Positions 44,797-53,547 of a stretch of DNA of 64,000 nt are shown here, in pieces. Numbering within the stretch: position 1 is the stretch's first letter; every line of letters starts with the position of its first letter. The stretch spans positions 1-64,000 of the forward strand of contig JACMLU010000023.1 in NCBI GenBank assembly GCA_014379405.1. Direction: 5' to 3'. The translations under genes were made by a program, and so were the position numbers. The stretch is from Flavobacterium sp. (GTDB taxonomy: Bacteria; Bacteroidota; Bacteroidia; Flavobacteriales; Flavobacteriaceae). The notes under the pieces were generated by a model. It saw nothing but the letters and a program-made list of their open reading frames with translations. It did not search any database and had not been told where the DNA came from.

Positions 44797-47169
44797 ATGA
44801 AACACCTGATTTACCTTGCTGTATTCCTACTTTCATCAACATTCAGTTTGTCTCAAAATACAGAAAAACAGCAAAAAATAAAAGCTAATTTAGAGGAATA
44901 TTTTCATTTTGAGAGAGAGAATATTCATATTCAATTCAACAAAACACTATACATCTCTAATGAAAATATTGCATTCAAAGGCTATGTTTTCAACAAACAG
45001 AGCAGTTTGCCCAACTTGAACACAACAAATGTACATTTGGTGATTTATGATGCAAAAGGGCAAGTGATTCAACGATATTTGTTCTACATTTCGTTAGGAA
45101 CTTTTGATGGAATTATAACTTTAGACGAAAAAATAGCTTCTGGAAATTATCGCTTTCATTTTTACACTAATTGGATGAATAATTTTATGGAAGACGAATC
45201 CTTTGCTCAAAACATCGAGATAATCAACCTAAACGAATCTTATAATGTAAAAATAAATCAACCCGATTTCAACACGGTTTCTGTTAGTTTTATGCCGGAA
45301 AGCGGCGCCTTTATTAAGGGAATCAACAATACTATTGGCATCCAAATCAAAGATTGCAACGAATTAGGAATTCAAATTATGGAAGGTTCTTTAGTGGATT
45401 CAAAAGGGAAAACCATCACAACTTTCTTTACCAATAAAATGGGTTTTTGGAAATTTGAATTGACTCCAGATATAAATGAAACATACTCTGTAAAAATCAC
45501 TACAGACAAACTAAAAACTCAAAAGCAACTGCCTAAACCAATAAATTCTGGCCTTATTATAACTTACGATAACAATTTACCCAACAATGTTTTGGAGGTT
45601 TCTGTAAAAACTAATTTGGATGGAGTGAATTTATACCAAAATAAAAATTACACTTTGATCATCCATCAAAACGGAAAAAACATTCAAAAAGAATTTAATT
45701 TTAATAACAAAAATCCAATCCAAATTCTAACATTCGATAAAAATGATTTGTCAAATGGCGTAAACAGTATTCGAATAATTGATGAAAATCTTAACGAAAT
45801 TGGTGAAAGACTGCTCTATTTGAACAAGCAGCCCAAAGAAATTCCGGTGTTAGAAACCCAATTTGGAGTCAACGACAGTATTAACTTATTGGGCAAACTA
45901 AATTCAAAAATCGCAAATTTGAGCATAAGTATTCTACCCGCAAATAACGTTTGTTACGAACAGAAAAACTCTATTTTAGGAACATTTTATCTCAACGCAT
46001 ATCTAGAAAAACCAGTTCTTAATTCTTATTCTTATTTTGACCGTAAGAACGTAACTAGAGCTTTTGATATGGAATTATTAATGCTCAATCAAGAAAAAAG
46101 CAAGTATTATTGGAACAAAATTATGACTAATAAACCTAAAGAATCCTTTAAGTTTACCAAAGGAATCGCAATAAATGGTACTATCGAAAAACCTTTGGAC
46201 CCAAAATCTAAATACAAAGTAGCCCTCATCTCATTCAAACATAAAATTTTTGAAGAAGCGATTGTGGATAAAAACAACAAGTTTAGTTTTGATAATTTTT
46301 TAGCAAGAGATTCTACAGCCTATCAACTGCAATTAATGGACGAAAAAAACCTAGCCATTGAAGCAAAGATGATTACCAATATTTTGAACAACAACCAACC
46401 ATTTTTAAAAAACCAAGTCTTTGATTCTGCTAATTGTCAGCCTTTAAAAGATTTGAATAAGACTTTTGCATTTTCCAACGCAGATTTAGAAAAAAAGAGA
46501 ATTGCATTAAATGAAATTGTAGTCCAAAATAAATATAAAAAATCAATTTACACACATCAAACCGAAATGAATAATCAAGCTGCAAAAGCCTATAAAATTG
46601 GAGAAAATGATTTTGGCTCGGCATTAGATTTCATTGGCAGAAATGGTTATGCCACGGGTGTTGACAACGAAAATTCTGTTTACATTCGCAGTACTAGACA
46701 CGAATATTCTGGAAACGAAAGTGTGGCAACTCCAACTATTATCATCGATAATTTTCAATTATTCGATTTAAATATTTTATATGACTTAGATTTAACTAAT
46801 ATCGATGAGATTTACATTGACAAAACAGGAAATTCCAACACAGCAACTGGAGGCTACGGTAGCATCAAAATTTATCTAAAAAAAGGAATCAATAATGGCT
46901 ATTTGAAAAAAAAACATACGACTTTAATCGTAAAATCAGGCTTTGCCAAAATCAAAAAATTCAAAACAACAGACTTTTTGTTTTCGAAAGAATTTGATGT
47001 TTTTGGAACTTTGCTATGGTCTCCAAATGTGTTTTTAGATTCAAACCAAATTTTTGAAGTTTCCTATCCAAATGCAAATCAAAAAGAGATTCTAGTTATT
47101 ATTGAAGGTTTTACAATCGATGGACAACTAATTTCTGAAATAAGAAAAATTCCCGTATCGAATCTATAA
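44797..47169 (+). CDS. Secreted macroglobulin-like protein with TonB-plug domain but no barrel
   Basis: The 790-residue protein has a signal peptide (MKHLIYLAVFLLSSTFSLSQ). The next 400 residues match the N-terminal MG2-like (macroglobulin) part found in some Bacteroidota proteins: FNKTLYISNENIAFKGYVF, then GNYRFHFYTNWMNNF. Near residues 600-700 a plug-like domain appears: VYIRSTRHEYSG, TPTIIIDNFQLF, DLTNIDEIYIDKTG and GGYGSIKIYLKKG. After that only about 90 residues remain, far too few for a TonB receptor barrel. It could dock nutrients or partners without forming a channel. I start at 44797 because of the promoter and signal peptide. It is alone between two identical terminators. Confidence 0.75.
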   Translation: MKHLIYLAVFLLSSTFSLSQNTEKQQKIKANLEEYFHFERENIHIQFNKTLYISNENIAFKGYVFNKQSSLPNLNTTNVHLVIYDAKGQVIQRYLFYISLGTFDGIITLDEKIASGNYRFHFYTNWMNNFMEDESFAQNIEIINLNESYNVKINQPDFNTVSVSFMPESGAFIKGINNTIGIQIKDCNELGIQIMEGSLVDSKGKTITTFFTNKMGFWKFELTPDINETYSVKITTDKLKTQKQLPKPINSGLIITYDNNLPNNVLEVSVKTNLDGVNLYQNKNYTLIIHQNGKNIQKEFNFNNKNPIQILTFDKNDLSNGVNSIRIIDENLNEIGERLLYLNKQPKEIPVLETQFGVNDSINLLGKLNSKIANLSISILPANNVCYEQKNSILGTFYLNAYLEKPVLNSYSYFDRKNVTRAFDMELLMLNQEKSKYYWNKIMTNKPKESFKFTKGIAINGTIEKPLDPKSKYKVALISFKHKIFEEAIVDKNNKFSFDNFLARDSTAYQLQLMDEKNLAIEAKMITNILNNNQPFLKNQVFDSANCQPLKDLNKTFAFSNADLEKKRIALNEIVVQNKYKKSIYTHQTEMNNQAAKAYKIGENDFGSALDFIGRNGYATGVDNENSVYIRSTRHEYSGNESVATPTIIIDNFQLFDLNILYDLDLTNIDEIYIDKTGNSNTATGGYGSIKIYLKKGINNGYLKKKHTTLIVKSGFAKIKKFKTTDFLFSKEFDVFGTLLWSPNVFLDSNQIFEVSYPNANQKEILVIIEGFTIDGQLISEIRKIPVSNL

Positions 47170-47194
47170 CTTACAACAAGTTTATCCATAAAAA

Positions 47195-47225
47195 AATCCG
47201 AAGTTTTAAAGCTTCGGATTTTTTT
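47195..47225. terminator. Bidirectional terminator between 47169 and the DedA gene
   Basis: AATCCGAAG pairs with CTTCGGATT, with A-run on one side and T-run on the other, so it can stop transcripts from both converging genes. Its 31 bases are identical to the groEL terminator at 44568. Confidence 0.9.
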
Positions 47226-47245
47226 GTTTTAATCAATTTCAAGTT

Positions 47246-47920
47246 TTATATATGGACTCTTTTTTTCAAAAGCTTCCACAAAACAGGAAGTGTAGTCACA
47301 AGAACAATTCCTATGATAATGAATTCAATATGCTTTTTCAAATCGATGCCAAATTTATCAAGAAATAAAGCAGACAGATAATGTCCTGCGAGAATCATAC
47401 TGAATGACCAAAGAACAGAACTTATAATATTAAAAAACATAAATTTCTTTTTATCCATTGCCGCAATCCCTGCTACTATAGGCGCAAACGTTCTAAAAAT
47501 AGGCAAGAATCTTGCAAATATTATAGCTTTTCCCCCATATTTATCAAAGAAATCTCGGGATTGCAAAAGGTATTTTTCTTTAAACCAAAAAGTATCTTCT
47601 TTATTATAAAGATATGTACCTCCCTTAACACCAAACCAATAGCCTACCATATTCCCTAAAATACCTGCCAAAGAAACAAACGAGGACAACAAAACTACAT
47701 TGGCAAAATCACTTCCCAGAGATATTTGTTGCATCAACAACTCACTATAAATACCAGCTAAAAATAAAAGACTGTCACCTGGGAGAAAAAAACCAGCAAA
47801 CAAACCTGTTTCTGCAAAAATTATAAAAAGGATAACCAACAACCCTATTTTTACCCCTCCAAATTCCATTAAAATATAAAATTCAGGATTTATTAATTGA
47901 GACCAATCGAAATTATTCAT
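47246..47920 (-). CDS. DedA-family membrane protein
   Basis: The 224-residue protein has about five hydrophobic segments and the DedA signatures FAGFFLPGDSLLFLAGIYSE and IIFARFLPIFRTFAPIVAGI with the conserved Arg. These are undecaprenyl-phosphate or phospholipid translocases in recent work on the family. It lies downstream of the metal locus on the same strand, 122 bases away, and converges with the plug-domain gene. Confidence 0.9.
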   Translation of the reverse strand: MNNFDWSQLINPEFYILMEFGGVKIGLLVILFIIFAETGLFAGFFLPGDSLLFLAGIYSELLMQQISLGSDFANVVLLSSFVSLAGILGNMVGYWFGVKGGTYLYNKEDTFWFKEKYLLQSRDFFDKYGGKAIIFARFLPIFRTFAPIVAGIAAMDKKKFMFFNIISSVLWSFSMILAGHYLSALFLDKFGIDLKKHIEFIIIGIVLVTTLPVLWKLLKKRVHI

Positions 47921-48042
47921 AAAAATATTTTAAAATTTTGATGGTAAAAGTACTTATAGTTTGGCAAAACAGCACCATCAAGACAATGCATTTCCGCTTT
48001 TTTAATAAATATTTAATAGAATGCTGGTTTTTTTGTAGAACT

Positions 48043-48396
48043 TTATTTCTTTGGTTCTTCCCTTTCATATTGGCAACAACTATGAAGATTGTCGTAATCT
48101 GTTTTTGTGGCTCTAAACTCGCCAGCATCATGACCCACTTTTGCCACAGCCTTTTTAACCTCGGCAACAGACGTTTTTTCTTCATTGAGGGTTACATCCA
48201 ATTTATGGGTTTCAATATTCCAATTGGCCATTTTTACTCCATCAACCGAGAAAGCCGCTTTTTGAATTCTTCTTTGACATTGTTCGCAATTACCATTAAC
48301 CGCAATGGTGTATTTTGCATTTTTGTTCTTTTTCTCCTGTGCTTGTGTAGAAAGTGTTATCACTAATAACATCATCCCTAAAAATAAATTCTTCAT
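48043..48396 (-). CDS. Periplasmic heavy-metal-associated (HMA) domain protein
   Basis: The 117-residue protein has a signal peptide (MKNLFLGMMLLVITLSTQAQ) and one HMA domain (about 28-95) with the metal-binding motif GNCEQCQRRI in place of the usual GMTCxxC, followed by the family's GVKMANWNIETHKLDVTL strand pattern. It ends with LHSCCQYE, a second cysteine pair. It probably carries copper or another soft metal in the periplasm. I start at 48396 because the signal peptide begins there. It follows the TonB-dependent receptor by 28 bases. Confidence 0.85.
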   Translation of the reverse strand: MKNLFLGMMLLVITLSTQAQEKKNKNAKYTIAVNGNCEQCQRRIQKAAFSVDGVKMANWNIETHKLDVTLNEEKTSVAEVKKAVAKVGHDAGEFRATKTDYDNLHSCCQYEREEPKK

Positions 48397-48424
48397 AATT
48401 TCCATTTTTTAATTTTTATTGTTT

Positions 48425-50452
48425 CTATTTTATTTTAAATCTTAATCCCGCATAATACATTTGTCCAAAAACCGGCGCATATACAATAGAAGCGTCGAAT
48501 GTTGGGCCAAAAGGATTTTCGCTGCCCAAAATTGCTTTTTCTTGTTTATAGTTCCCAATATTTTCTCCACCAACATAGACTTCAAAAGTAGAAGAAAAAA
48601 TTCGTGTAATTTGGGCATTCAACAAAGAATAGGAAGGCGAATATTCCGGAAGTCTATCTTCCACTGGATTTGATGCCGTTTCGGGCAATTTTTGTTCACC
48701 CATCCAATTGTATGTGAAATCGAATTTCCACTGGTTACCTTTTTCTCCTATTTGAGTTTCATAAGCCAAATTACCAAAAAATCGATGTTTCGCCTGCAAA
48801 GGTTTTTCACTTCTTCCGCTTAAATAATCGGTTTGAATGTCGTAATATTTATAAGCAGTTCGCAAATCAAGATGTTTTGCCAATTCAACATTAAAGTCTA
48901 ATTGTAAACTATTGGCAAACGACTTCCCGTTCAAATTATAAAACAATGCTTGATGCGTCCCTGGAATTGCTGGAGCAGTATATAAATCGACCACCACTTG
49001 ATTTTTGAAATCAGTTCTGTAAAAATCAAAACCAACGTCAGCCTTTTTTCCGAAAACAGAAAATCCTTGATTGAAACTCAATCCGTAATTCCAAGCAATT
49101 TCGGGATCCAAACCATAAATTTTTCCATTGGTATCCAAAATATCAAATGCCCTTGAACTTGCAAAAAGCGGTTGATTTTCAGCAAAAATATTAGCACTTC
49201 GTTTCCCTCTTCCTGCCGAAGCACGCAAAACTCCTTTGTCCCAAGGATTATATCTAATGTGCAATCTTGGCGTAATAAAAGTTCCCAAGCGGTTGTGATT
49301 ATCAATTCGCCCACCAGCAATAAAACTGAAATTAGAAGTATTGTCATATGTATATTCGAAAAAAGCACCAATGGAATTGTCAATTCTGCTGTAATCATTC
49401 ACGTTGACAAATTCCTGGTATTTGTCATAGGTAAAGTTCAAACCCGTTGCAAATTTATTCATCGTATTGTCTATAATCGAGTTGAAAATCAAATTCGAAT
49501 AATAACTACTTTGCTTTATATTGTAACGGTTTAATCCAAAATAAGAATCTTGGTCGTGGCTGTCAAAAGCATTTTGAAAACCAAAACTTTGGTATGGCAT
49601 TTCCGGAAAAACATAACCAATTTTAGTCGAAACATTGAAGCGCTCTGTGTTGATTTCGGAACCCCAGAAATTAGTTGTCCCTTTGTCTTTCTTCGGGTCA
49701 AAATCCATTTCTCCAGTTTGTTTTCCGTCATTCATATAACGTAAATTGACGAAACCTACCCACCCTTTTTGAGCATCCGTATATTGCCAACGATTCAAAA
49801 CATTGATTTGTTTTGCCAATGGATTGTCGAGAAAACCATCGTCATTCATGTCCTTTTTAGCAACCCTCGTATTGCCGTGAACAAATAAACTACTCGCCCA
49901 TTTATCAGAAATTTTGGTATTGAAATGCGTATTCAATTCAAAACGGCTATCGGTTGAACCGTAAGCATTCAAGAAAAAAGGAATATCATTAACTGGCTTG
50001 AGTAACTCGGTATTGATTTGTCCCGAAATACTTTCGTAACCATTGACTACACTTCCTGCCCCCTTGGTAATCTGGATACTTTCGACCCAAGTTCCCGGCG
50101 TAAACGACAAACCATAGGCTTGAGAAGCACCACGAACAGAAGGAATATTTTCTTCGGTAATCATCAAATACGGACTGGTTAGACCCAACATTTTAATCTG
50201 TTTGGTTCCCGTCAAGGCATCCGAAAAATTGACATCGATGGAAGGATTTGTTTCGAAACTTTCGGCTAGGTTGCAACAAGCGGCTTTTAGTAATTCCTTG
50301 CTTGTCAAAAGAGTTGTGTTTGCTGTAATCTTTGACGATTTTTGCAAACCTTTATTTTTAGAAACAACTTTTATTTCTCGTAATGTGTCCTGCGAATAGG
50401 AACTAAACGCACACAACAAGATCAATAAAAGTATTGAAATTTGTTTTTTCAT
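48425..50452 (-). CDS. TonB-dependent receptor, probably for copper or another metal
   Basis: The 675-residue outer-membrane receptor has a signal peptide (ending SYSQ near 20), no carboxypeptidase-regulatory domain, a plug (about 40-160: LTSKELLKAACCNLAESF, LGLTSPYLMITEENIPSV, VNGYESISGQINTEL) and a barrel closing with YYAGLRFKIK. The adjacent Cys59-Cys60 in the plug is unusual for a sugar or siderophore receptor and could bind metal. It is flanked on the same strand by HYC_CC_PP and HMA proteins with 68 and 28 bases between, so a metal substrate is inferred. Confidence 0.88.
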   Translation of the reverse strand: MKKQISILLLILLCAFSSYSQDTLREIKVVSKNKGLQKSSKITANTTLLTSKELLKAACCNLAESFETNPSIDVNFSDALTGTKQIKMLGLTSPYLMITEENIPSVRGASQAYGLSFTPGTWVESIQITKGAGSVVNGYESISGQINTELLKPVNDIPFFLNAYGSTDSRFELNTHFNTKISDKWASSLFVHGNTRVAKKDMNDDGFLDNPLAKQINVLNRWQYTDAQKGWVGFVNLRYMNDGKQTGEMDFDPKKDKGTTNFWGSEINTERFNVSTKIGYVFPEMPYQSFGFQNAFDSHDQDSYFGLNRYNIKQSSYYSNLIFNSIIDNTMNKFATGLNFTYDKYQEFVNVNDYSRIDNSIGAFFEYTYDNTSNFSFIAGGRIDNHNRLGTFITPRLHIRYNPWDKGVLRASAGRGKRSANIFAENQPLFASSRAFDILDTNGKIYGLDPEIAWNYGLSFNQGFSVFGKKADVGFDFYRTDFKNQVVVDLYTAPAIPGTHQALFYNLNGKSFANSLQLDFNVELAKHLDLRTAYKYYDIQTDYLSGRSEKPLQAKHRFFGNLAYETQIGEKGNQWKFDFTYNWMGEQKLPETASNPVEDRLPEYSPSYSLLNAQITRIFSSTFEVYVGGENIGNYKQEKAILGSENPFGPTFDASIVYAPVFGQMYYAGLRFKIK

Positions 50453-50520
50453 TTATATTGATTTTAATGTTTTTAAAAGAATATCAAACAACAAGGTTTG
50501 ACCTAATAACAACATTAGAA

Positions 50521-50934
50521 TCAGGCGTAGAAAATGTATTGATGGTATAATTTGAAAAGTGGTGGTGCATTTGCATCACAATAGTAGGCAGTGATTTTGC
50601 TGTTTTCAAAATTTGGAAATTCAGAAAAAACAACTGGATTCCATTCTTCAAACAGGAAGTTGAAATCGGGTTGGAATGCAATAGGAGTTACAGTGGTGTT
50701 TTCTGATTTTTTTTGAAAATTGACTACTTTATCCTTACAACAACTGTCTTTTTTTTCAACTTTTGATGCACAACAACTTTTTTTAACCGCTTTTGGAGTT
50801 TCAATATTTTTCCATAAAACAGGTTTTATAGAGGCGACTTCTCCGCCACAATAATGCACATCAATTGCAAATCCTACATTGGAAACCAACAGGAAAAACG
50901 CCAAAAAAAGACTGATGCACTTTTTAAATTTCAT
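50521..50934 (-). CDS. HYC_CC_PP family small exported protein
   Basis: The 137-residue protein has a signal peptide (MKFKKCISLFLAFFLLVSNV). It then shows the three motifs that give the family its name: HYC at 27-29 (DVHYCGGE), pairs of cysteines (KKSCCASK and DSCCKDK) and a late PP (NAPPLFKLYHQ). The Cys and His suggest metal binding. Family members are found in Bacteroidota next to metal-related TonB receptors. It is the first gene of the three-gene metal set. The -7 element ends only five bases before the ATG, so the message may lack a leader. Confidence 0.82.
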   Translation of the reverse strand: MKFKKCISLFLAFFLLVSNVGFAIDVHYCGGEVASIKPVLWKNIETPKAVKKSCCASKVEKKDSCCKDKVVNFQKKSENTTVTPIAFQPDFNFLFEEWNPVVFSEFPNFENSKITAYYCDANAPPLFKLYHQYIFYA

Positions 50935-50938
50935 AGTG

Positions 50939-50946
50939 CAAAAATA
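50939..50946 (-). promoter_or_regulatory. Candidate -7 element of the HYC_CC_PP gene
   Basis: The minus strand reads TATTTTTG followed by CACT and the ATG. A TTG lies 14 bases upstream, shorter than the usual 17-23. Transcription would start at about the start codon. Confidence 0.5.
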
Positions 50947-50989
50947 CGCATTTAAAGAAGCAAAAAAACTAATTTTTAGTTAAAAAAAA

Positions 50990-51433
50990 TTACTGATTTT
51001 GCTTTTGAAAGTAAAAAGCAGGAAGAAACAGCAATAAAAAAATGGGTTGAATAAGAAATCGTCGAATATAAAACAAGGTCATTTTATTGGCTTCACCAAA
51101 ATAAGAAAACACAAAAAAGAAAGCAACTACAAGAATTATAAAAAATCCCAAATACAATATGGAAACAAATTTGATAGCTTCAATATCTTTAAACAAAACA
51201 TATATTATTGCTAAAGATAAAATTGTATTCAAAAAATAGCGAAACAACAATCCAAAAAACAAGGGAACATTTTCAACCTTCGGTAATGGCAAATTGTGAT
51301 AATCTGTTTTGAAATAATTCAAAAAAGGATCGTAAAACAAAACATCTTCATAAGCTCTTATTAAAGCCAAGAACAGGACCAGCAACATCGCCAATAAAAT
51401 CCTTACTTTATGATTTAATAGTTTTTGTAGCAT
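50990..51433 (-). CDS. Exosortase F system-associated membrane protein
   Basis: The 147-residue protein begins MLQKLLNHKVRILLAMLLVL and has about four membrane segments with few loops, ending FYFQKQNQ. It matches the small membrane protein that accompanies xrtF in flavobacteria. I start at 51433; the frame is open further upstream but that part lies within xrtF. It overlaps the end of xrtF by 26 bases, which implies translational coupling. The role is not known; it may hold or present the exosortase substrate. Confidence 0.82.
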   Translation of the reverse strand: MLQKLLNHKVRILLAMLLVLFLALIRAYEDVLFYDPFLNYFKTDYHNLPLPKVENVPLFFGLLFRYFLNTILSLAIIYVLFKDIEAIKFVSILYLGFFIILVVAFFFVFSYFGEANKMTLFYIRRFLIQPIFLLLFLPAFYFQKQNQ

Positions 51434-51965
51434 ATTTTGAAAATTTATTGACCCAAATAATCCATAACATAAAAACAACCCCATAAATAAACAGCGGAAA
51501 AAGCACACCATGCAAAATATGTTCTCTTGCTGGAAAATAGTACAACAAGATGCTTAAAAGTGCAATTCGAAATACATTCAAAATATGAATCAGTATGCTG
51601 CCACCCACAATAAACAGAATTGTTGCCTTTGTTTTTCCAGAAAAGGCAACCACAAAAGAGACAAATAAAATAATCACGCTCAACCCATTGCAACCCTCGA
51701 TAATCCGAGCCATATGTCGTTGATTGTAGAATAAATTTATTGCAGGTTCCTTTGTATTTGGAGTAATATTGGCATCGAAATTAAAAAAAAGCATTAAGTC
51801 TTTTGTCTGATTTGCCACCAATTGCGTAAATCCATCTGTTTCATATTTCTTGGTATCAAACTGGCTGAGATAGTTTTCGTAAACAAATGTTAACACAAGA
51901 TAGGTCAGCAAAAACTTTCCTAGAAAAAGTAAAAAGGGTTTATAAAGAATTAAATATTTTTTCAA
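51408..51965 (-). CDS. xrtF: Exosortase family protein XrtF
   Basis: The 185-residue integral membrane protein carries the exosortase catalytic triad: Cys92 in IIEGCNGLSVIILF, Arg133 in NVFRIALL and His152 in HILHGVLFP. About six membrane segments are visible. Exosortases cut C-terminal sorting signals and transfer surface proteins to another carrier. XrtF is the flavobacterial type; its targets are unclear. It leads the pair with the associated protein and is divergent from a methionine sulfoxide reductase gene 73 bases away. No gene with an obvious C-terminal sorting signal lies within the window. Confidence 0.88.
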   Translation of the reverse strand: MKKYLILYKPFLLFLGKFLLTYLVLTFVYENYLSQFDTKKYETDGFTQLVANQTKDLMLFFNFDANITPNTKEPAINLFYNQRHMARIIEGCNGLSVIILFVSFVVAFSGKTKATILFIVGGSILIHILNVFRIALLSILLYYFPAREHILHGVLFPLFIYGVVFMLWIIWVNKFSKYATKTIKS

Positions 51966-52038
51966 AACGGATTTTTTAACAAATTTATATAAAATTAGAC
52001 CACTTCATTTAAATACTTTTACATAAAAAAATTAGGAT

Positions 52039-52494
52039 ATGACTTTCGAAGACCTTAAACCAAAAGTAAGTGAAATTACTTCAAATTCCACCATTTCAAG
52101 AGAAGAAAAGCTGTTAAAAATTTGCGAACTTCTCAGAAACTCCATTGATTATTATAACTGGGTTGGTTTTTATTTTGCTAATTCCGAAACCCAAACACTG
52201 CATCTTGGTCCCTATGTAGGAGCAGAAACTGACCATACCGTAATTCCTTTCGGAAAAGGAATTTGTGGCCAAGTGGCTGTTTCCAACGCCAATTTTGTAG
52301 TTCCCGATGTTGGCGCGCAAGACAATTATATTGCGTGCAGTTTTACCGTAAAATCAGAAATTGTTGTGCCGATTTTTGTGAATGGCGAAAACATTGGACA
52401 AATTGATATTGACAGTCACGTTCTGAATCCCTTTACCGGAGCTGACGAACGTTTTTTAGAATTTGTGAATGAAAAAATCGCAGAGTTGTATTAA
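52039..52494 (+). CDS. GAF-domain free methionine (R)-sulfoxide reductase
   Basis: The 151-residue protein is a single GAF domain with the fRMsr signature: WVGFYFANSETQTLHLGPYV, then FGKGICGQVAVSN and YIACSFTVKSEIVVPIF. Cys76 and Cys100 correspond to the 94 and 118 positions of Escherichia coli fRMsr, including the catalytic one. The cysteine at the third position (84) is absent, as in some members. It reduces free methionine-R-sulfoxide in the cytoplasm. It is divergent from xrtF and 36 bases before the MORN/TonB_C gene on the same strand. Confidence 0.87.
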   Translation: MTFEDLKPKVSEITSNSTISREEKLLKICELLRNSIDYYNWVGFYFANSETQTLHLGPYVGAETDHTVIPFGKGICGQVAVSNANFVVPDVGAQDNYIACSFTVKSEIVVPIFVNGENIGQIDIDSHVLNPFTGADERFLEFVNEKIAELY

Positions 52495-52530
52495 AATTAT
52501 TACATTCGCTTTCTAATTAGTCTTCGTTTT

Positions 52531-53484
52531 ATGAAATCACTTTTATTTTCCATTCTATTTCTTTTTGTTCCAAAAATTTGCATTTCTCAAGATATCACTG
52601 CCAATGATGACGCCGTTTATCTAGATTCCTTATTTATTATGGGAAACGAAAAAAATTACAAGTATATCCGAGTTGTCAAAGATTATAAAAATGCGAATCA
52701 GGAATCTTACGAAGTCAAAGATTACTATAAATCAGGAAAAATAGCTATGTCAGGCACTACGTCAAAAAGAGACAAAATCATTAAAACAGGGACGTTTGTT
52801 TACTATTATGAAAACGGAAATAAAAAATCTATCACCAATTACAGACTTGACAAAAAGTATGGCGAATGTTCCGAATTCTACGATAACGGAAATATAAAAG
52901 AAGAAGGCGAATATACTGGAAATTATGTTGAAGCCGGTAAATCATATAAACTCAATCAATATTGGGATGAAAACAAGAATCATTTGATTATTGACGGAAA
53001 CGGAAACTATTCTTGCGGAAACAACAAAGGCTATATTGAGACCGGAAAGTATAAAAATGGATTCAAAGATGGTATTTATGAAGGAAAAAGCCTAAAACAT
53101 AATACTTCGTTCATAGAAAAATATGAAAATGGTAAATTTATATCAGGAACAAGAACATTCGCAGATAATACGAAATCAGAATATTCCGAAATGGAGACAA
53201 AACCTGTTCCAAAAAGAGGAATGGATGATTTTTACAAATTCATTGGAAGAAACTACAGAATGCCTAAAATACAAGGACTAAAAGGAAAAGTGTATATCAC
53301 ATTTGTTGTTGATAAAGAGGGAAAAATAGTAGAACCTAGAGTCCTTAGAGATCTTGGCTACGGAACGGGTGTAGAAGCTGTTCGAGTTGTAACGGCATAT
53401 GACGGTTTTATTCCCGGAGAACAGCGAGGACAAAAAGTAAGATGCTCATTTTCATTACCTATTAGCATTCAAAGTACATATTAA
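52531..53484 (+). CDS. Exported MORN-like repeat protein with TonB C-terminal domain
   Basis: The 317-residue protein has a signal peptide (MKSLLFSILFLFVPKICISQ). The middle consists of MORN/YwqK-like repeats: YYKSGKIAMSGTT, FVYYYENGNKKSITNYR, EFYDNGNIKEEGEYTGNY and ETGKYKNGFKDGIYEG. A TonB C-terminal domain follows (about 235-315): GLKGKVYITFVVDKEGKIVE and FSLPISIQSTY. No inner-membrane anchor is seen, so it is not a normal energy transducer; it may lie in the periplasm. Its function is not known. It follows the methionine sulfoxide reductase by 36 bases. Confidence 0.8.
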   Translation: MKSLLFSILFLFVPKICISQDITANDDAVYLDSLFIMGNEKNYKYIRVVKDYKNANQESYEVKDYYKSGKIAMSGTTSKRDKIIKTGTFVYYYENGNKKSITNYRLDKKYGECSEFYDNGNIKEEGEYTGNYVEAGKSYKLNQYWDENKNHLIIDGNGNYSCGNNKGYIETGKYKNGFKDGIYEGKSLKHNTSFIEKYENGKFISGTRTFADNTKSEYSEMETKPVPKRGMDDFYKFIGRNYRMPKIQGLKGKVYITFVVDKEGKIVEPRVLRDLGYGTGVEAVRVVTAYDGFIPGEQRGQKVRCSFSLPISIQSTY

Positions 53485-53547
53485 AATAATTTTCAATTCA
53501 TAATTATTAATTGCTACACCAGTTCCCAAAATAAAGAAACGTTTATT

